NCBI GenBank assembly: GCA_009927045.1
Contig: RFNT01000100.1
Coordinates: 1 to 42,058, forward strand
Direction: 5' to 3'
Source: a bacterium
GTDB taxonomy: Bacteria; Bdellovibrionota; FAC87; UBA2466
Length of the DNA: 42,058 nucleotides
Shown: positions 41,304-42,058 of the stretch, piece by piece
Layout: every line of letters starts with the position of its first letter
How positions within the stretch are numbered: position 1 is the stretch's first letter
Made by a program: the position numbers and the translations under genes
The notes under the pieces: model-generated
The model's input: only the letters and a program-made list of their open reading frames with translations
Told to the model about the DNA's origin: nothing
Databases searched by the model: none

Positions 41304-41909
41304 AAAAGCTTTTTTGAGGATGAATAAAAGCGCCATCATTGCCATGGAGAAAAAAGTACTCCGTTCACTTCTTAAAGCTCTCTGAAGTGAAAAGCTGTGC
41401 TGTGTAGCTTCAATCAACGGCGTAAAACTTGGCGACCATCGCGGCACTTTCTCACAATAATTTTCATAGGCAGTTTCAAAGGTTTTTAGAAGTGTTTCCT
41501 CTTCGAAAGCAACAATGAAAATGTATTCCACGGAACTCATTAAGAAGATCAAGACACTGAGCCCTGAAAATCCAAATAAAACCCCAGCGGCTGTGTACAT
41601 GACAATATTAGCGATGTAGAGCGGGTTTCGAACATAGCGATAAGGCCCCGCATGCACGAGCTGAGGCACTGTTTCTCCTCGAGTTCGAGTAGCACTCCCA
41701 GCAAACCCAACCGACCAAATCCGTAACATTTCAGCGAGGACAATCGCACTCAACGCAATACTGTATTGAAGGAGACTCGGTTGAAATTTAGGAGTTAAAA
41801 TCACCAACAACAAAAAAAGCGGAATGGGAGAAAAACTTCTCACTTTGAACCAAGCCCGACCAATTTTTGCGACTGTTGAAAAAGGTTGAATTACAAGCTC
41901 TTGATGCAT
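41298..41909 (-). CDS. PEMT/isoprenylcysteine methyltransferase-like membrane protein
   Basis: A membrane methyltransferase of the ICMT/PEMT type, about 203 residues. The SAM-binding C-terminal half is typical: LVHAGPYRYVRNPLYIANIV, then EEETLLKTFETAYENYCEKV followed by PRW. Several helices precede it. ATG 41909 is preferred; TTG 41945 has no ribosome site. Bacterial members methylate lipids, small molecules or unknown substrates, and the precise one cannot be read. A further hydrophobic segment at the C-terminus is outside the usual core. Confidence 0.75.
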   Translation of the reverse strand: MHQELVIQPFSTVAKIGRAWFKVRSFSPIPLFLLLVILTPKFQPSLLQYSIALSAIVLAEMLRIWSVGFAGSATRTRGETVPQLVHAGPYRYVRNPLYIANIVMYTAAGVLFGFSGLSVLIFLMSSVEYIFIVAFEEETLLKTFETAYENYCEKVPRWSPSFTPLIEATQHSFSLQRALRSERSTFFSMAMMALLFILKKAFS

Positions 41910-41989
41910 GAGCACACTGTCCCACAGGGAGTGACCTTTTCGCAACGAAGTTTTTTAGGTCTTTTCCTTGTCGAGTGAAATCACGTTTA

Positions 41990-42008
41990 TTATATTCCGG
42001 GAATATAA
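41990..42008. promoter_or_regulatory. Perfect 19-bp palindrome upstream of the last gene
   Basis: TTATATTCCGGGAATATAA is two perfect 9-bp arms around a central G. It lies nine bases upstream of the start of the gene that runs off the window, inside the 107-base gap after the methyltransferase gene. Size, symmetry and place are those of an operator for a dimeric repressor or activator. Confidence 0.55.
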
Positions 42009-42016
42009 CAAGGGGG

Positions 42017-42058
42017 ATGGGAGTGACTGTTCAAATGCCGGTGTTGGGCGCGATGGGC
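42017..42058 (+). CDS. Start of a gene cut by the window end
   Basis: ATG 42017 opens MGVTVQMPVLGAMG and remains open to the last base. An AAGGGGG sequence lies directly before it; GTG 42023 is the alternative start. Only 14 codons are visible, too few to name the product. Confidence 0.45.
   Translation, partial: MGVTVQMPVLGAMG

Noticed and set aside
1-42058. tRNA, rRNA, CRISPR arrays, insertion sequences, prophage genes
   Set aside because: None was recognised on either strand by reading; no transposase or integrase motif and no array of evenly spaced repeats was seen. A covariance-model scan would be needed to exclude small RNAs.

Overview
The window reads as a chromosomal segment of a Gram-negative, flagellated bacterium of the Bdellovibrionota or 'deltaproteobacterial' kind. 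This placement is inferred from gene content and order, not from a search. Supporting evidence: LPS-export genes (LptC/LptA, LptB, LptE), several outer-membrane beta-barrels, sigma-54, a flagellar filament cluster, a division PBP with a PASTA tail, and a B12-dependent ribonucleotide reductase. The DNA is compact. Genes overlap by ATGA-type junctions, five of six convergent pairs overlap at their 3' ends, and no gene-free stretch exceeds about 260 bases. No rRNA, tRNA, CRISPR array, insertion sequence or prophage was seen.

Layout. 1-3512 (+) is an envelope/regulatory block: fused lptC-lptA, lptB, rpoN and hpf. 3513-4834 holds an outer-membrane barrel gene behind a Pho-box-like sequence, closed by a strong terminator. 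4849-5506 is a BrnT/BrnA toxin-antitoxin pair bracketed by two near-identical 26-bp palindromic repeats. 5525-10430 is a mixed accessory stretch: a secreted thioredoxin-fold protein, a frame-broken barrel gene, DUF4286, a YdjM-type membrane hydrolase, NUDIX, a frame-broken GT4 glycosyltransferase and a small coupled ORF. 10427-15599 holds thiolase, lptE, holA, an exported J-domain protein and a SprT-like protease.

15596-27032 (-) is the most interesting region. A complete pstSCAB-phoU-phoB-phoR phosphate system is preceded, on the same strand, by a three-gene unit: PHP-domain phosphoesterase, GT21-like (ceramide glucosyltransferase-type) glycosyltransferase and GH1 glucosidase. A GH15 glucoamylase follows phoR. 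The three-gene unit is headed by two tandem 11-mers (10/11 identical). The same 11-bp periodic TAAC pattern lies in front of pstS, and the barrel gene at 3730 has a site matching 14 of 18 positions of the E. coli Pho box. My inference is that PHP-GT21-GH1 is a phosphate-starvation membrane-lipid remodelling module (phospholipid breakdown and replacement by glycolipid), parallel to the known PlcP-Agt pairs but with different enzyme families.

27045-30428 holds an MFS exporter, a small lipoprotein, a barrel protein under a sigma-28 promoter, and a VWA-like lipoprotein behind a possible sigma-54 promoter. 30411-35716 (-) is the filament cluster: flagellin (sigma-28 promoter), an unknown small protein, fliD, fliS, a FliT/FlgN-like chaperone, a TPR protein and an unknown protein. 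35852-39016 (+) is the start of a division cluster (rsmH, ftsL, ftsI) that then stops against a convergent class II ribonucleotide reductase gene. The window ends with a barrel protein, a PEMT/ICMT-type methyltransferase, and the first codons of a further gene behind a perfect 19-bp palindrome.
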